DNA of 47,415 bases, from NCBI GenBank assembly GCA_018969605.1, contig JAGWXY010000010.1, forward strand, positions 1 through 47,415. Reading direction: 5' to 3'. Under the pieces are notes generated by a model. It did no database searches, was not told where the DNA came from, and saw only the letters and a program-made list of their open reading frames with translations. The stretch comes from Verrucomicrobiota bacterium. Its GTDB lineage: Bacteria; Verrucomicrobiota; Verrucomicrobiia; Verrucomicrobiales; Akkermansiaceae. Of the stretch, positions 1-9,546 are shown in pieces. The translations under genes were made by a program, and so were the position numbers. Position 1 is the stretch's first letter. Each line of letters opens with the position of its first letter.

Positions 1-1076
1 GGGTGGAAGGCGATGAGTTGTTGGAGAAACTCCGGCGTGCAGCCTTTGCGTGGCGGGTCGATGACGACCGAGGTTTCGTCCTTCGGAAAATCGATTTCCC
101 CGAAGATCGCTTCGGCCGATGCGGTCATGAAGTTGGCATTGCCGATGCCGTTCGCCGCGGCATTGTTGCGAGCCCATTGGCATGAGGTTTCGGAAACCTC
201 GACGCCCGCGACCTTTTCGAAATTTCCGGCGAGCGTGAGCGCGAACAAACCGCTGCCGCAGTAGGCATCGACGAGAAATTTTGCGCCACCGGCTGAGGCT
301 TGTTTCGCGACATGGCCGGTGAATGCTGGCAGGATGAACGGGTTGTTTTGAAAGAAATCGCCGGCGAGGAACTCGAATCTCAGTGAGCCGACCTTTTCCG
401 CAGCGGTGGCCTTGAAGTCGGTTTCGACGCGACCTTCGGTCGCGCGCATGAGCACCGTCGATCCACGCTTGAAGCTGTGGGCCTTCGCGCGGATTTCTTC
501 GCGGATGCGTGGCAGTGCGGCATTGATTTCATCCATCGCAATTTTGCACTCGGGCACATCGACTAACTGCGAGCGGCGGCCATTGGCGAGGAAACCGATT
601 TCACCAATTTCACCATTGTGGGGCTTTTCGAAATGCGGCGTGATCTTCGAGCGGTAGTTCCAAATTTGCGGCGTGCTCATGCACGGGTTGACCGGAAAAA
701 CGATGCCGGCCATATGCTTGAGCAGTTCTTCGACTTGGCGCGATTTCCACGCCAATTGTTTTTCATACGAAAGGTGCTGATATTGGCAGCCACCGCATTC
801 GCCGAAGAGTGGGCATTGCGGCTGCACGCGATCGGGCGAGGGGACAAGCACCTCAACGAGGTCGGCGTGCGAGCAGTTTTTGTCGTTGCGATAGACGCGC
901 GCCTTCACTACCTCGCCTGGCAGCGCGAATGGCACAAACACCACCCAGCCATCAATTCTGCCAATGCCCGAACCCAGATTGGTGAGCGAGTCGACGGTCA
1001 TTTCGATTTCCTGATGATAGGCAAAAGGAACCGGAACAAATTTTTTCGGCGGGCGTTGCATGGTCGGACGCATCAT
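1..1076 (-). CDS. TrmA/RlmD-family 5-methyluridine RNA methyltransferase (3' end outside window)
   Basis: This is a class I SAM-dependent uracil-C5 methyltransferase of rRNA or tRNA. Reading from ATG ATG at 1076/1073, a TRAM-like N-terminal domain is followed by CPLFGECGGCQYQH, the cysteine cluster that binds 4Fe-4S in RlmD-type enzymes. Further on come QNNP, the SAM-binding motif DAYCGSGLF, and IDPPRKGC, whose Cys is the catalytic nucleophile of the family. About 358 residues are visible and the last part runs off the left edge. The gene starts about 30 nt downstream of the folP stop on the same strand, so the two are probably co-transcribed. The family is secure. The exact target base (RlmD, RlmC or TrmA type) cannot be decided from what is visible. 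Confidence 0.93.
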   Translation of the reverse strand, partial: MMRPTMQRPPKKFVPVPFAYHQEIEMTVDSLTNLGSGIGRIDGWVVFVPFALPGEVVKARVYRNDKNCSHADLVEVLVPSPDRVQPQCPLFGECGGCQYQHLSYEKQLAWKSRQVEELLKHMAGIVFPVNPCMSTPQIWNYRSKITPHFEKPHNGEIGEIGFLANGRRSQLVDVPECKIAMDEINAALPRIREEIRAKAHSFKRGSTVLMRATEGRVETDFKATAAEKVGSLRFEFLAGDFFQNNPFILPAFTGHVAKQASAGGAKFLVDAYCGSGLFALTLAGNFEKVAGVEVSETSCQWARNNAAANGIGNANFMTASAEAIFGEIDFPKDETSVVIDPPRKGCTPEFLQQLIAFH

Positions 1077-1106
1077 TGGATTGCGGGCTGTGGCAGGCAA
1101 ACGATT

Positions 1107-2030
1107 TCAACCGCGCTTGCTGTTGAGGGCGTGCAGGACTTTTACGGATTGCCATGCGGCCGCGACATCATGGACACGAAAGATGTTCGCGCCACCCTGC
1201 ATGCACGCGGCAATGCACGCGACTGTGCCTGCGTCGCGATCTTTGGGATCCGTAATCCCGAGCACTTCGCCGATCACGGTTTTGCGCGAGACCGGCGCGA
1301 GGACGGGGCGGTCGAAACGCGTTAGTCGAGAGAGTTCGCGCATGACCGCGAGGTTGTCGTCGCGTTGCTTGGCAAAATCGATGCCAGGGTCGAGCACCAG
1401 CGCATCGCGATCGATGCCGGCCTGTAGTGCGAGTGCGATTTTTTCCTCAAAGAATTCCTCCATCGATTTCATCACATCCGCCCATTGCTGATGAAGGTGT
1501 GGAACTTTCGGCTCGCCGACGCTGTGCATGATCAGTAGCGCGGTGCCATGCTCGGCGCAGAGGCGGGCATTGGTTTCATCCGGCAAGGCGCTCATGTCAT
1601 TGAGCAGCTCGACTTTTTTGTTCGGCAAAATTTCGCGCACGACATCCGGCCGCCATGTGTTGGCAGATAGAATCGGCGGCCAAATTTGTTCCGAGTCTTT
1701 TGGTTGCAGATCGCTCCATGAATTTTCCCAACGCTCGAGAAATCCGCCAAAGCGTCTGACCTCTTCGTCGATCGTCACGGCCGCCCGGTTCGTGCGCGCG
1801 CTTTCCGCGCCGACATCGATCACATCCGCGCCATTGCGGATTTGCTCTCGTGCTTTTTCGATGGCCGCGTCGAAATCCAGCGTGCCATCGCCGGAAAACG
1901 AGTCGTCGTTCACATTGACGATTCCCATGATCAGCGGGCGGCGGGGAAAGGGGATCACCCGGTCGGGCAGGCGCAGGCGCATGCGTGCTTGTAGCCGCGG
2001 AAAATCGAAAACTGAACCCTGAAAACGCAT
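1107..2030 (-). CDS. folP: dihydropteroate synthase
   Basis: It condenses 6-hydroxymethyl-dihydropterin pyrophosphate with p-aminobenzoate in cytosolic folate synthesis. Family motifs appear in order: [15 protein letters not shown] (35-49), DVGAESAR (72-79), [14 protein letters not shown] (214-221), an SRK near 253 and RVHD. A longer ORF opens at 2102 but would overlap aroC on the other strand. The ATG at 2030 leaves a 40-bp divergent spacer and a normal 307-residue protein. Oddity: where the family has an S-[IV]-D-T motif whose Asp contacts the pterin, this protein reads L-S-A-N-T (Asn124), and the loop after the first motif lacks the usual Thr-Pro. It is still most likely a DHPS, because all other motifs are intact. 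Confidence 0.9.
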   Translation of the reverse strand: MRFQGSVFDFPRLQARMRLRLPDRVIPFPRRPLIMGIVNVNDDSFSGDGTLDFDAAIEKAREQIRNGADVIDVGAESARTNRAAVTIDEEVRRFGGFLERWENSWSDLQPKDSEQIWPPILSANTWRPDVVREILPNKKVELLNDMSALPDETNARLCAEHGTALLIMHSVGEPKVPHLHQQWADVMKSMEEFFEEKIALALQAGIDRDALVLDPGIDFAKQRDDNLAVMRELSRLTRFDRPVLAPVSRKTVIGEVLGITDPKDRDAGTVACIAACMQGGANIFRVHDVAAAWQSVKVLHALNSKRG

Positions 2031-2070
2031 GACGCTTGCCCCGCGCGGCCGAGCGTCTAGGATTTCGGGC

Positions 2071-3162
2071 ATGGCATCGACCTTCGGGCAGATTTTTCGC
2101 ATTCACACCTTCGGCGAGTCCCACGGTGGTGGGGTCGGCGTGGTCATCGATGGCTGCCCGCCGCGTGTTCCGCTGCCGCTTGAGGTCGTCCAGCGCGAGC
2201 TCGACCGCCGGCGCCCCGGGCAATCGGACATCGTCACGCCGCGCAAGGAGGCGGATACCGCGGAAATTCTCTCCGGCCTCTACGATGGGGTCACGCTTGG
2301 CACGCCGATTTCGATCATCGTCCGCAACACGGATCAGCGGCCCGGCGCCTATGATGAAATGGCGCTCAAGTATCGGCCAAGCCATGCGGACTACACCTAC
2401 GATGCCAAATACGGCATCCGCGCGCCATCGGGCGGTGGTCGTGCTTCGGCGCGTGAAACGATTGGTCGCGTTGCGGCGGCGGCGGTTGCACGGCAGGTGC
2501 TTGCTGAACTGCATCCGGGCATCGAGGTCCTTGCGTGGGTGAAGTCGATCCAAGAATTGCAAGCCGAGGTGGATCCCGAAACTGTCACCGCGGATGTGAT
2601 CGAATCGAATGTCGTCCGCACGGGAGACCCGGCGATGGTCGAAACAATGATCGAGCGCATCAAGTCGATCCGCGCCGATGGGAATTCCGTCGGTGGTGTG
2701 ATCGAGTGCGTGATCCGCAATTCCCCGCCGGGCTTGGGCGAGCCGATTTTCGACAAGCTTGAGGCGGATCTCGCCAAGGCAATGCTTTCGATTCCGGCAA
2801 CAAAGGGTTTTGAAATCGGTTCGGGTTTTTCCGGCACTCTTCTCACCGGTCGCGAGCACAACGATGCGTTTCGCATGGTCGATGGCAAGGTGCGTACGGC
2901 GACGAATCGTTCAGGCGGCGTGCAGGGAGGCATTTCCAATGGCGAGCCTATCATCTTCCGTGTCGCGTTCAAACCGACTGCCACGATCATGTCCTCGCAG
3001 GAAACCGTCACCTCCGGCGGTGCAAACACCGAGCTTGCCGGCAAGGGTCGCCACGATGCCTGTGTGCTTCCGCGTGCGGTGCCCATCGTCGAAGCGATGG
3101 CGGTGCTGGTGCTCACCGATCACTTGCTGCGCCAAAGAGCGACTGCAGGCGCTGATCATTGA
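2071..3162 (+). CDS. aroC: chorismate synthase
   Basis: It converts 5-enolpyruvylshikimate-3-phosphate to chorismate, the last step of the shikimate pathway, using reduced FMN. The start is set at ATG 2071, because the protein then begins with the canonical [14 protein letters not shown] signature. An in-frame ATG at 2029 would add 14 non-conserved residues and overlap folP. Other signatures are [15 protein letters not shown], the long [16 protein letters not shown] segment, and a C-terminal [13 protein letters not shown] region. Length is 363 residues, normal for the family. It is divergent from folP, so chorismate and folate genes share a 40-bp spacer. The next gene starts 13 nt after its stop. 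Confidence 0.97.
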   Translation: MASTFGQIFRIHTFGESHGGGVGVVIDGCPPRVPLPLEVVQRELDRRRPGQSDIVTPRKEADTAEILSGLYDGVTLGTPISIIVRNTDQRPGAYDEMALKYRPSHADYTYDAKYGIRAPSGGGRASARETIGRVAAAAVARQVLAELHPGIEVLAWVKSIQELQAEVDPETVTADVIESNVVRTGDPAMVETMIERIKSIRADGNSVGGVIECVIRNSPPGLGEPIFDKLEADLAKAMLSIPATKGFEIGSGFSGTLLTGREHNDAFRMVDGKVRTATNRSGGVQGGISNGEPIIFRVAFKPTATIMSSQETVTSGGANTELAGKGRHDACVLPRAVPIVEAMAVLVLTDHLLRQRATAGADH

Positions 3163-3175
3163 TTCATTTTTCCCG

Positions 3176-3943
3176 ATGTCGTCCGATTCCATCAACATCG
3201 TCACGGTCGGCCTCGCGTTGTTTGTGATCTGCGCGGGATTTGTTCTCGTGCGCGGCACGCTGCGGATTTTGTTGAACTGCCTTGTGCTTGGCATCAGCAC
3301 ATGGGTTGGCTTTCGCGTGTGGAATCAGGCGCCGGAATTGGTGAAAGCTTCCTGCGGCAGCGCGGTGCCATGGTTGGTGGCCGCCGTGCCATTCATCGCG
3401 TTTTTCGCATCGTTCATCCTTGGTCGCGCGATCGTGAGGTTTCTTACCAGCCCGCTGCGCAAACTGGATGACGAACGCCCGCCGCTCACCGCGCCACGAC
3501 TCTTGGGGCTCGGATTTTTTTCGCTGATCCCTACCTGCGTCATCGGCTTGATCATTGCGGCGTTGATCTATCACTTTGGATCGATTTCCGAGATCAAAGG
3601 TGCGGCTGGAAAGTCCGGGCCGAAATCGGAATGGATCCAGTCGCTCAAATCGACTGTCGAAAAATCAATACCACCGCAGTGGCTCAAGATCCTTGATCCA
3701 TCGGCCGATCCCGATCGCCTCACGCTCGCCAAAGCGATCAGCCGTCAGTCGGCATCGCCGCTCAAGCCGGTGATCGACCCGAAAACCGGCAAGCCGATTC
3801 CGCGCGCGATCATCGTCGATGACCCCGAGCTTCAGGGGCTTGCGCGCGAAGGGAAATTTGGCAGCCTGCTGCGCCACCCGATGCTCACCAAAGCCCTCAA
3901 TGACCCTCAGTTTAAAGCCTTTTTGAAGGACCTCAAACTTTGA
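3176..3943 (+). CDS. CvpA-like multi-pass membrane protein
   Basis: This is a 255-residue protein with about four hydrophobic segments in its first 135 residues (roughly 6-27, 31-47, 62-85 and 110-130). A hydrophilic C-terminal region of about 120 residues follows. The N-terminal layout, with an Arg-Gly after the first membrane segment and a short cytosolic loop between helices 3 and 4, resembles the CvpA (colicin V production) family. The tail is longer than in typical CvpA. The C-terminus is rich in Lys, Pro and Leu with no recognisable motif. It begins 13 nt after the aroC stop and ends 31 nt before gatB, so it probably belongs to an aroC-gatB transcription unit. The family assignment is tentative; function unknown. 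Confidence 0.75.
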   Translation: MSSDSINIVTVGLALFVICAGFVLVRGTLRILLNCLVLGISTWVGFRVWNQAPELVKASCGSAVPWLVAAVPFIAFFASFILGRAIVRFLTSPLRKLDDERPPLTAPRLLGLGFFSLIPTCVIGLIIAALIYHFGSISEIKGAAGKSGPKSEWIQSLKSTVEKSIPPQWLKILDPSADPDRLTLAKAISRQSASPLKPVIDPKTGKPIPRAIIVDDPELQGLAREGKFGSLLRHPMLTKALNDPQFKAFLKDLKL

Positions 3944-3974
3944 GTCTCTGTTTCAGATTTCGATATTTTTCATC

Positions 3975-5426
3975 ATGTCCTACCTCGTCACCATCGGCCT
4001 TGAAGTCCATTGCCAGGTCAAGACCCGCACCAAGATGTTTTGCTCGTGCCGCACCTCGTTCGGCGATGAGCCCAACACGCACACCTGCCCGGTTTGCCTT
4101 GGCCTGCCAGGTGCCTTGCCGGTGCTCAATCAGGCGGCGATCGAGAAAACCCTGCTCGCAGGCATGATGATCGGCTGCTCGACGCCGGAAATTTCGAAGT
4201 GGGATCGCAAGAATTATTTTTACCCGGACATGCCGAAAAACTACCAGACGACGCAGATGGATTTGCCGCTCTGCATTGGTGGTGGTGTGCCGCTTTACGA
4301 CCATTGTTACCCGACCGATCACCGCAAGCAAATCGCCAACCCAAACAAGGTGGTGAAGCTCAACCGCATCCACCTTGAGGAGGATGTCGCGAAGTCGACG
4401 CACCTCGGCAATTCATCGCTCATCGACTTCAACCGTGCCGGCACGCCCTTGATGGAAATTGTTTCCGAGCCGGACCTCGAGTCGGCCGAGGAGGCCTTCG
4501 CGTATCTACGCTCGCTGCAGATGATTCTCCAGCAAGGTGACATTTCCGATGCCGACATGGAGAAGGGTCAGCTTCGCTGCGATGTGAACATTTCCCTGAG
4601 GAAAAGTGCAAGCGATCCGCTTGGGCCCAAGGTCGAACTCAAGAACCTCAACTCGATTTCCGCGATTCGCCGTGCGATCCATTTTGAAATCGAGCGTCAG
4701 TCAGAAGATCTCGATCGTGGGATTTTGCAAATCCAGTCGACCCGCCGCTGGGATGATGACCGCGGCGAAACCCAGCTCATGCGCACCAAGGAAGATGCGC
4801 ACGATTACCGCTATTTCAGCTGTCCCGACCTCTTGCCGATCCGCACCGCGCCGCTCTTGGAAAAAGTGCGTCCGCTGGTTCCCGAGCTTCCGCATGAACT
4901 TGCCGCGCGTTTTGAAAAAGACTTCGGCGTGACGGCTTATGACGCGTCGGTGCTTTCATCCGATCGTCATCTCGCCCGCTATTTCGAGGCCGCGCTTGCG
5001 CCATCGATCCCCGGAAAGAAAGTCGCCAATTTCATCATCAACAACCTGCTTGGAACGCTCAACGAACAAGGTATCGGCATCGACGCTTGCCCGGTCGCGC
5101 CGGAAAAACTTCGCGCGTTGTTGGTGTTGATGGAAAATGGCACGCTTGCCGCCAATCAGGCGCGCGAGGTGTTTGCCGTGCTTTACGAATCACCCGAAAA
5201 GGACCCCGCCGCGATTGCCGACAGTCTTGGCTTTAAAGCCGCCGATGCGGGTGAGCTTGAGGCGCTGGTCGATCAAGCGATTGCCAACAACCCGAGCGAG
5301 GTCGAGGCGGTCAAGGCCGGCAACGAGAAGTTGCTCAATTTCCTCACCGGCCAAGTGATGAAGGCCGCAAGCACCAAGCCGAATCCCAAGCAGGTGACCG
5401 AGCTGCTGCGCGCGCGCTTGATGTGA
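3975..5426 (+). CDS. gatB: Asp-tRNA(Asn)/Glu-tRNA(Gln) amidotransferase subunit B
   Basis: This is the tRNA-binding and kinase subunit of GatCAB, which converts mischarged Glu-tRNA(Gln) or Asp-tRNA(Asn) to the correct amide form. The protein starts with the GLEVHCQVKTRTKMFC signature. A CxC...CxxC zinc-type cluster (CSC...CPVC) follows, then RIHLEEDVAKSTH and ELKNLNS motifs, and a C-terminal GatB/YqeY helical tail ending LLRARL. Length is 483 residues, normal for GatB. gatA and gatC are not in the window, so the operon is split. Presence of GatB implies that at least one of GlnRS or AsnRS is missing from this organism's standard set, which is a family-level inference. Confidence 0.97.
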   Translation: MSYLVTIGLEVHCQVKTRTKMFCSCRTSFGDEPNTHTCPVCLGLPGALPVLNQAAIEKTLLAGMMIGCSTPEISKWDRKNYFYPDMPKNYQTTQMDLPLCIGGGVPLYDHCYPTDHRKQIANPNKVVKLNRIHLEEDVAKSTHLGNSSLIDFNRAGTPLMEIVSEPDLESAEEAFAYLRSLQMILQQGDISDADMEKGQLRCDVNISLRKSASDPLGPKVELKNLNSISAIRRAIHFEIERQSEDLDRGILQIQSTRRWDDDRGETQLMRTKEDAHDYRYFSCPDLLPIRTAPLLEKVRPLVPELPHELAARFEKDFGVTAYDASVLSSDRHLARYFEAALAPSIPGKKVANFIINNLLGTLNEQGIGIDACPVAPEKLRALLVLMENGTLAANQAREVFAVLYESPEKDPAAIADSLGFKAADAGELEALVDQAIANNPSEVEAVKAGNEKLLNFLTGQVMKAASTKPNPKQVTELLRARLM

Positions 5427-5448
5427 TCCCAGCCGCTCGGCCAAATCC

Positions 5449-5658
5449 TCAAGCCTGCTCGTCGGCCGTGGCCTTGATGTCGCTGAGCGCGGCAATGAAA
5501 TCGCCAAGGATTTCCGCAGGCACCATGATCGTGTCACGGTTGCCGCCGACATCCTCGGTGATCTTCACGACCATGCCGCGGGCGTTTCTCTTGAGGTCGA
5601 GAAAGAACACCTTGCGGTCAGCCAGAATTTTTTCGGTATGCAATAAGTCGTTGTCCAC
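5449..5658 (-). CDS. small PUR-alpha-like nucleic-acid-binding protein (DUF3276 type)
   Basis: This 69-residue protein has the pattern EKI-x(4)-KVFFLDLKRNARG-x-VVKITED followed by MVPAEILGDFIAAL. It matches the single-PUR-repeat proteins of the DUF3276 family, which bind single-stranded DNA or RNA. The start is GTG at 5658; no in-frame ATG lies upstream. It is convergent with gatB (22 nt between stops) and divergent from the dihydrouridine synthase. No partner gene is visible. The fold assignment is fairly good and the cellular role is unknown. Confidence 0.75.
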   Translation of the reverse strand: MDNDLLHTEKILADRKVFFLDLKRNARGMVVKITEDVGGNRDTIMVPAEILGDFIAALSDIKATADEQA

Positions 5659-5744
5659 GTCAGTATGCGGGTCTTTCCGCTGTCGAGGAGGTTTAGCAAT
5701 CCGCCCTGATTGTCAATCGAATTCAAAGCGGCAAAAACAGCCCT

Positions 5745-6773
5745 ATGCGTGACTTTATTCCCGAAAACCGGCCCGCCTTGGTCCTTGCGCCGATGCAGGA
5801 TGTGACGGATCTGCCCTTCATGCGGGTCATCGCGCGGCGTGGTGCGCCGGACTGGTTTGTGACCGAGTATTTTCGCGTGCACCCCGGCTCAAAGCTGCAT
5901 CCGTACATTCAGCGGTCGATTGTGGAAAATGCGACTGGTCGGCCGATATTCGCACAGATGATCGGCAGCGATGTCGACAGTCTCGTGCGGACGGTCGGCG
6001 AATTGGCGCAACTGCCGGTGGCGGGCATTGACCTCAATCTCGGCTGCCCGGCGCCGATCGTGTGTCGCAAGAATGCCGGCGGCGGTCTATTGCGCGAGCC
6101 GTCAACGATCGATGAAATCATCGGTGCCCTGCGCGATGCCATTCCCGGTAGATTCACTGTGAAGACGCGTGTCGGTTATGCGAGTGCTGATGAGTTCTCT
6201 TCCTTGCTGGAAATTTTCCGTAAGCATCGCATCGACGGTCTCACGATTCATGGACGCACCGTGCTTGAGCGATATCAAACGCCGGTGCATCCCGATTGCG
6301 TGAAGCTCGCTGTCGAGTCGATGCATTGTCCGGTGATCGCCAATGGCAATGTCGTCGATGTCGAAACCGGCTTGGCTTACCTCGCACACTGCTGCGCTGC
6401 GGGTCTGATGATCGGGCGCGGTGCGATTCGCAATCCGTGGATTTTCTCACAACTCATCGCGGCTTTGGAAGGTGGTGAAGCCCCGCAGCAAACGCATCGC
6501 GATTTGTTGGCGTATGTGCTCGAACTCTACGACGAACTCGCTGGCGAGGCGCGCAAGTTCATTCCCGGCGCCCATGTCCAACGGATGAAAAAAACGCTGG
6601 CTTACATCAGCCACGGCATCGAGGGGGAATTTGAATATCAGATGCGTCGCGCGAAAACGCCAGAGGATTTTCACCAAATTTGTCACGCGCACCTCGACCA
6701 CGACGCGCCATTGCCCGCCAAGCCACCCGTCGACTCAAAATTGTTCTGTGGCTTCGGGGCTTTGCTTGGGTGA
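5745..6773 (+). CDS. dus: tRNA-dihydrouridine synthase
   Basis: This FMN-dependent enzyme reduces uridine to dihydrouridine in tRNA D-loops. A TIM-barrel N-terminus opens with VLAPMQDVTDLPFM. It is followed by QMIGSD, the NLGCPAPIVCRKNAGGGLL segment holding the catalytic Cys, VKTRVG with the FMN-binding Lys, LTIHGRT, and VIANGNV with MIGRGAIRNPW. The 342-residue length fits. The initiating ATG follows directly after the 86-nt divergent spacer with the PUR-alpha-like gene. The protein is clearly Dus. The subfamily (A, B or C) is not assigned. Confidence 0.95.
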   Translation: MRDFIPENRPALVLAPMQDVTDLPFMRVIARRGAPDWFVTEYFRVHPGSKLHPYIQRSIVENATGRPIFAQMIGSDVDSLVRTVGELAQLPVAGIDLNLGCPAPIVCRKNAGGGLLREPSTIDEIIGALRDAIPGRFTVKTRVGYASADEFSSLLEIFRKHRIDGLTIHGRTVLERYQTPVHPDCVKLAVESMHCPVIANGNVVDVETGLAYLAHCCAAGLMIGRGAIRNPWIFSQLIAALEGGEAPQQTHRDLLAYVLELYDELAGEARKFIPGAHVQRMKKTLAYISHGIEGEFEYQMRRAKTPEDFHQICHAHLDHDAPLPAKPPVDSKLFCGFGALLG

Positions 6774-6822
6774 GAGTCTCGCTTGCTTGACTAAAATCCT
6801 CCGATCTTGAAGCTCTCGAGGC

Positions 6823-9528
6823 GTGCCCGACGAGATTTCCGCTTCGATGTTTTTTCGCGACTCCGCGTGGCGGAGGCGATTTGACGAAGAAGTGTTGGCG
6901 GTGGCGGGGTCATTTGTTTCCAAGGCGAAAAACTTGCGACTGGAAGAAGTGGCGCCCGGTTCCTTTGCGTTGGAAGGAATCGTCGCTGGGGAAGAGGCAA
7001 AAGTAGAATTCTGGCGTGATGAGGATGAGTGGGATTTTGAAAGTTCGTGTTCCTGCGAAGTCGGAGCTTTTTGTCATCATGCCGCGGCCTTGATCTTGCG
7101 CGCTGCCAAAGAACGCAACCTTGCCTCGCTCGCGGGTGGTGGCGTCAAGGCAGCAGTGGCAGCGGCCTTGCCGAAAGATGTGCCTGTGGAGCCAAAATTA
7201 CCGGCTGGTTTGCCACGCATTTCGCCGAGTCCAGTTTTTGAGCTGCATGTCACGCGCGAGGCGGCCGACCGAACCTCGCGGCTCTTGTTGCAGTCGTTGG
7301 GGCAAGCCGACACCTCGGAATGGATCTTTGCCGAGGCGACGGTGAATTACGATGGTCATCGTAGTTTACTGCGCGGCGCCATGCCTCGCTGGACCAGCGA
7401 GGTGGTTTTGGCCGATGGCCGCAGGGCTTTGATTGAACACAATGCTGCTGCGGAAAATGCCGCCGCTCAGCAACTGATCGATACCGGGCTCTCCTCATTG
7501 CAGTCGAATTCGGCCTGGCGATTTCTCATCAACCTCAAATCACGCGACTCCCGCGACGAAGCGCCGCGTGACCGTTGGTTTCCCGATCCTGGCCGTGTGC
7601 CGGTGGATGCCTTTTGGCACCAGTTCCGTGGCGAGATGATTGCGCGATTGGAGGGCTTGGGCTGGCGGGTGAGTGTGGCTGACAATGTCGGCCACCGGGT
7701 CTTCGAGGCCGATCCCTCGCACTGGGACAGCGAGCTTGCGCCGGTGGAAGGCGGATGGTTCAGCCTGTCGGTTGGCTTTGATGTCGGTGGTGAGCGTCAC
7801 GATCTTTTGCCGATTCTTGCCGAGTTGCTGGAGGGTGATTTTCTTGAGGAAACTCTTGATCGGCCCGACCTTGGGCACATTTACGCGCCATTGCCGAATG
7901 GTGATGCATTGAAGCTTCCAATCGGGCGGGTGAGGCGGATTTTGCATCATCTGGCGACGCTGATTGATCCGAAATTTCCTTCGAAAACGCGGGTTCATGC
8001 CCTCGACGCCGCATCCCTCGCTGGGCTTGGCGATCTTGGCATCGATGCGCCGCCCGCGCTTGCCGAACTCTCGACGAAACTGCGGAATTTTTCCGGCATC
8101 GAGGCCGTGCCGCCCGCTGAGGGACTGCGTGCGACCTTGCGCGACTACCAGCTTGCGGGATTTCGCTGGATGCAATTTCTCGCGAGCCATGGGTTGCACG
8201 GGATTTTGGCCGACGACATGGGGCTGGGCAAAACCTTGCAAACGCTCACGCACATTCTTGCGGAAAAAGAATCGGGCCGCTCGCGTGGCAAGCCAAGCTT
8301 GGTGGTCGCGCCAACATCAGTGGTTCCAAACTGGCGGGCCGAGGCGCTGAAGTTCACGCCGGGCTTGCGCGTGCTCGTGCTCAATGGTCCAGACCGTTTG
8401 AAGTACCTGCGTTCGATCCCGCATGCGGACCTCGTACTGACCTCCTTTGCCTTGCTACATCGCGACATCGAGAAGCTACTAGGATTCTCGTACCATTTGG
8501 TCGTCCTCGACGAGGCTCAGAACATCAAAAACCCTCGGGCAAAGGTCGCGCAGGCGGCCTGCAGGCTTGATTCGCGGCATCGCCTCTGTCTTTCAGGCAC
8601 GCCGGTGGAGAACCACCTTGGCGAGTTGTGGAGCCTGATGAAATTTCTGGTGCCCGGATTTCTCGGCTCTGAGGAGGCCTTTAACACACGCTTTCGCAAG
8701 CCGATCGAAAAGGATGGCGATGTTGAGCGCAATGAGGTGCTCAAACAGCGTGTCGCGCCGCTCATTTTGCGTCGTACGAAGGATCAAGTCGCGAAGGAGC
8801 TGCCGCCCAAGACTGAGCTGGTGCACCTCATCGAACTGCACACCGCACAGAAGGACCTTTACGAAACCGTGCGCGCGACGATGAACAAGCGTGTGCGTGA
8901 GGCGATCGCAGCGCGTGGCGGCAGCGACTTCCAGATCGTCTTTCTCGATGCCCTGCTCAAGCTGCGCCAAATTTGTTGCGATCCGCGTCTTTTGCCGGAT
9001 GAGTTTGCCAACACGATTCACGAATCGGCGAAGCTCGATTTCCTCACCGATTTGCTCGCGGTGTTGATCGAGGAGGGTCGGCGGATTTTGATATTCTCGC
9101 AGTTCACCAGCATGCTGGCGCTGATCGAGGCGCATCTGGTTCGAGAAAACATCCCTTACCTCAAGCTCACGGGAGCATCGAAGGATCGGGGGAAACTGGT
9201 TGAGGATTTCCAATCCGGAAAAGTTCCGTTGTTTCTCATTTCGCTCAAAGCCGGCGGCACAGGGCTCAACCTCACGGCTGCCGACACGGTGATCCATTAC
9301 GATCCGTGGTGGAATCCCGCAGCCGAGGCGCAAGCGACGGATCGTGCCTATCGCATCGGCCAGGACAAGCCGGTCTTTGTGCACAAGCTGCTTTGTCAGG
9401 ATACCGTCGAGCAACGCATTCACCAACTGCAGCAAGAGAAAGCCAAGCTCGCGAATGATTTGCTCGCCGATGCGGACATTGGCAGCAGGCTTGATGCTTC
9501 GATGGTGCGCGCCTTGCTGGATCCTTGA
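6823..9528 (+). CDS. SNF2-family DNA-dependent ATPase with N-terminal SWIM zinc finger
   Basis: This 901-residue Swi2/Snf2 ATPase likely remodels DNA-protein complexes. Near residue 75 it carries a SWIM-type finger (CSCEVGAFCHH). The helicase core begins near 435. Walker A is DDMGLGKTLQTL (about 463), motif II is DEAQ within LDEAQNIKNPRAK (about 563), and motif III is LSGTPVENHLGELWSL. The C-terminal RecA lobe shows FSQFTSML, LKAGGTGLNLTAADTVIHYD and ATDRAYRIGQ. The start is GTG at 6823, chosen because no ATG precedes the conserved region in frame. It is convergent with the next gene, with 18 nt between stops. SWIM-SNF2 proteins are widespread in bacteria but poorly characterised, so the substrate is unknown. 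Confidence 0.94.
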   Translation: MPDEISASMFFRDSAWRRRFDEEVLAVAGSFVSKAKNLRLEEVAPGSFALEGIVAGEEAKVEFWRDEDEWDFESSCSCEVGAFCHHAAALILRAAKERNLASLAGGGVKAAVAAALPKDVPVEPKLPAGLPRISPSPVFELHVTREAADRTSRLLLQSLGQADTSEWIFAEATVNYDGHRSLLRGAMPRWTSEVVLADGRRALIEHNAAAENAAAQQLIDTGLSSLQSNSAWRFLINLKSRDSRDEAPRDRWFPDPGRVPVDAFWHQFRGEMIARLEGLGWRVSVADNVGHRVFEADPSHWDSELAPVEGGWFSLSVGFDVGGERHDLLPILAELLEGDFLEETLDRPDLGHIYAPLPNGDALKLPIGRVRRILHHLATLIDPKFPSKTRVHALDAASLAGLGDLGIDAPPALAELSTKLRNFSGIEAVPPAEGLRATLRDYQLAGFRWMQFLASHGLHGILADDMGLGKTLQTLTHILAEKESGRSRGKPSLVVAPTSVVPNWRAEALKFTPGLRVLVLNGPDRLKYLRSIPHADLVLTSFALLHRDIEKLLGFSYHLVVLDEAQNIKNPRAKVAQAACRLDSRHRLCLSGTPVENHLGELWSLMKFLVPGFLGSEEAFNTRFRKPIEKDGDVERNEVLKQRVAPLILRRTKDQVAKELPPKTELVHLIELHTAQKDLYETVRATMNKRVREAIAARGGSDFQIVFLDALLKLRQICCDPRLLPDEFANTIHESAKLDFLTDLLAVLIEEGRRILIFSQFTSMLALIEAHLVRENIPYLKLTGASKDRGKLVEDFQSGKVPLFLISLKAGGTGLNLTAADTVIHYDPWWNPAAEAQATDRAYRIGQDKPVFVHKLLCQDTVEQRIHQLQQEKAKLANDLLADADIGSRLDASMVRALLDP

Positions 9529-9546
9529 GGAAACTTTTTCTGCGCC

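Noticed and set aside
1597-2859. 420-codon minus-strand ORF over aroC and folP
   Set aside because: Covers two well-supported genes in other frames; Arg-rich shadow without motifs.
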